Shown here: one piece after another, positions 13,759-14,676 of the stretch
How the letters are laid out: each line of letters starts with the position of its first letter
Numbering within the stretch: position 1 is the first letter of the stretch
From: Euzebyaceae bacterium
Lineage (GTDB): Bacteria > Actinomycetota > Nitriliruptoria > Euzebyales > Egibacteraceae
NCBI GenBank assembly: GCA_013698135.1
Contig: JACCVM010000260.1
Coordinates: 1-14,676, forward strand
Length of the DNA stretch: 14,676 nucleotides
Reading direction: 5' to 3'
The notes under the pieces: model-generated
Seen by the model: the letters and a program-made list of their open reading frames with translations, nothing else
Told to the model about the DNA's origin: nothing
Databases searched by the model: none
Made by a program: the position numbers and the translations under genes

Positions 13759-14595
13759 TTACAGGTCCCCGCCTTCGTCAACCAGGCGGTGGATTTCGCG
13801 TGCCAGCAGCGCCAGCCGGGCCTCGCGCACCAGCGGGACCTCCCGCCGGCGACGGCGCACCCGCGCCAAGTCAATCTCGGCCAGTAGCACCGTCTCGCCG
13901 TCCTCGGCTTCTGCGATCACCTGGCCCCACGGGTCCACGACGTGGGAACCACCCCAGAAGTGCAGGTCGCCCTCGCTGCCGACCCGGTTCACGAACACCA
14001 CGTAGCTTTGGTACATGCGACCGTAGAAGCGGGTGAGGTCGCGCCAATAGGACTCCGAGTCATAGTGCTGCGGGAACAGGCTCTGGGCACTGCTGGTGGG
14101 GACCAGCAGGACCTGCGCACCGTCCTGCACCGCGAGGAACGGCAGTTGTGGCTGCCAGGCGTCGTTGCAGATCAGCGTGGCCATGCGACCCCAGCGGGTG
14201 GTGAAGGCGCGCATGGCCTGGCCGGGACTGAAGTGCTTGCGCTCGTCAAAGATCCCGTACGTCGGCAGGTACAGCTTGCGGTGCACATGGCGCAGCAGTC
14301 CGCCCTCGTAGTAGGCGGCCGAGTTGTGGCTGGAGCGCCCGCTGTCCTCCTGGAACCCCAGGAGCACGCCGGCGTCACCGCTGGCAGCCGCCAGCGCCAG
14401 CAACGACGGGTGGTCGGCCGGCAAGGCGAGGTCGTCGTCCACGCGACCGACCGCATAGCCGGTGAGGCACAACTCGGGAAGGACGACGAGGTCAGCGCCG
14501 CCTTCCCGAGCGCGCGTGATGAGCCTGCACGCCGAGGCGAGGTTGCCTTCCAGATCGCCCAGCTCGGGCTGCATCTGGACGAGCGCGACGCGCAT
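13759..14595 (-). CDS. Nitrilase-superfamily carbon-nitrogen hydrolase (amidohydrolase)
   Basis: The product cleaves a carbon-nitrogen bond, most likely an amide. Of 278 residues, the full catalytic set is visible: E41 in LVVLPELCLTGY, K107 in HVHRKLYLPTYGIFDE and nucleophile C143 in TLICNDAWQP. The stretch KLYLPTYGIFDERKHFSPG resembles the glutaminase domain of NAD synthetase and stand-alone amidases near that branch, but no synthetase domain follows. The ATG start gives the usual opening MRVALVQMQPELGD. It is 29 bp after the stop of a probable transporter receptor gene and likely in the same operon. It converges on the IclR gene, with 16 bp between stops. The substrate is uncertain. Confidence 0.92.
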   Translation of the reverse strand: MRVALVQMQPELGDLEGNLASACRLITRAREGGADLVVLPELCLTGYAVGRVDDDLALPADHPSLLALAAASGDAGVLLGFQEDSGRSSHNSAAYYEGGLLRHVHRKLYLPTYGIFDERKHFSPGQAMRAFTTRWGRMATLICNDAWQPQLPFLAVQDGAQVLLVPTSSAQSLFPQHYDSESYWRDLTRFYGRMYQSYVVFVNRVGSEGDLHFWGGSHVVDPWGQVIAEAEDGETVLLAEIDLARVRRRRREVPLVREARLALLAREIHRLVDEGGDL

Positions 14596-14624
14596 GCGCG
14601 CGGCGGCCCGCTGCTGGGTGCCGG

Positions 14625-14676
14625 CTACTCGCTGATGATGCCGTTGGAAGCCAGGAACTCGGCGGCGACATCCTCG
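14625..14676 (-). CDS. C-terminal end of a probable ABC-transporter substrate-binding protein (partial)
   Basis: Only the last 16 codons and the TAG (14627-14625) are in the window, reading EDVAAEFLASNGIISE. This pattern, a helix ending xVAxEFLxxNGxx, is typical of the C-terminus of glycine-betaine/choline receptors and parallels IAEEWLADHGF at the end of the receptor at 8082. The gene runs off the right edge and precedes the amidohydrolase on the same strand by 29 bp. Evidence is short; another protein class with a similar terminal helix is possible. Confidence 0.45.
   Translation of the reverse strand, partial: EDVAAEFLASNGIISE

Noticed and set aside
1..14676. tRNA, rRNA, insertion sequence, phage or toxin-antitoxin genes
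   Set aside because: No matching sequence patterns or protein motifs were seen on either strand.

Overview
The window is about 70% G+C by eye, has very tight gene packing, many GTG starts and 1-4 bp stop/start overlaps. It carries an IdeR/DtxR-type iron regulator with the Cys-containing metal site, an IclR regulator and several small helical-protein families common in Actinomycetota. I infer a high-GC actinobacterium. The peptide release factor 2 gene uses a canonical +1 programmed frameshift, which as far as I recall the well-studied Actinobacteria (Mycobacterium, Streptomyces, Corynebacterium) lack. That would fit a deep-branching lineage such as Nitriliruptoria, but the assignment is inference.

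Layout. 1-1581 (+): the end of a CHAD-domain gene overlapping a compact GH36 alpha-galactosidase-like gene. 1582-3001 (-): prfB, whose stop codon abuts the glycosidase stop, preceded by a 24-bp-period tandem repeat and a degraded DsbA-like fragment. 3072-4417 (+): an inverted-repeat operator candidate, the ideR/dtxR-type gene, a large two-tier inverted repeat and a Nudix hydrolase. 4505-8082 (+): a four-gene osmoprotectant (OpuC/QAT-type) ABC importer: ATPase, permease, permease, lipoprotein receptor. Between the two permeases lies a duplicated 56-bp unit that creates two translationally coupled 19-residue mini-ORFs. 8108-9839 (-): three overlapping genes, namely a truncated alpha/beta-hydrolase fragment, an EamA transporter and a DUF1684 protein. 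9960-11432 (+): a DUF218/YdcF-like membrane protein, a 102-residue helical protein and a 167-residue helical-bundle protein. 11442-12911 (-): an M20 metallopeptidase, divergent from an IclR regulator (12969-13742, +). 13759-14676 (-): a nitrilase-superfamily amidohydrolase and, running off the right edge, the last 16 codons of what looks like another glycine-betaine-type receptor.

How the genes work together. The clearest functional unit is the osmoprotectant importer, where all four parts are present in order and translationally linked. The M20 peptidase, IclR regulator, amidohydrolase and edge receptor could form a second uptake-and-hydrolysis group for a nitrogen compound, but this rests on position alone. 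I saw no rRNA, tRNA, CRISPR array, insertion sequence or phage gene. No wholly new defence or mobile system is evident. The most unusual items are the duplicated permease junction with its chained mini-ORFs, the prfB recoding site and the large palindrome downstream of ideR.
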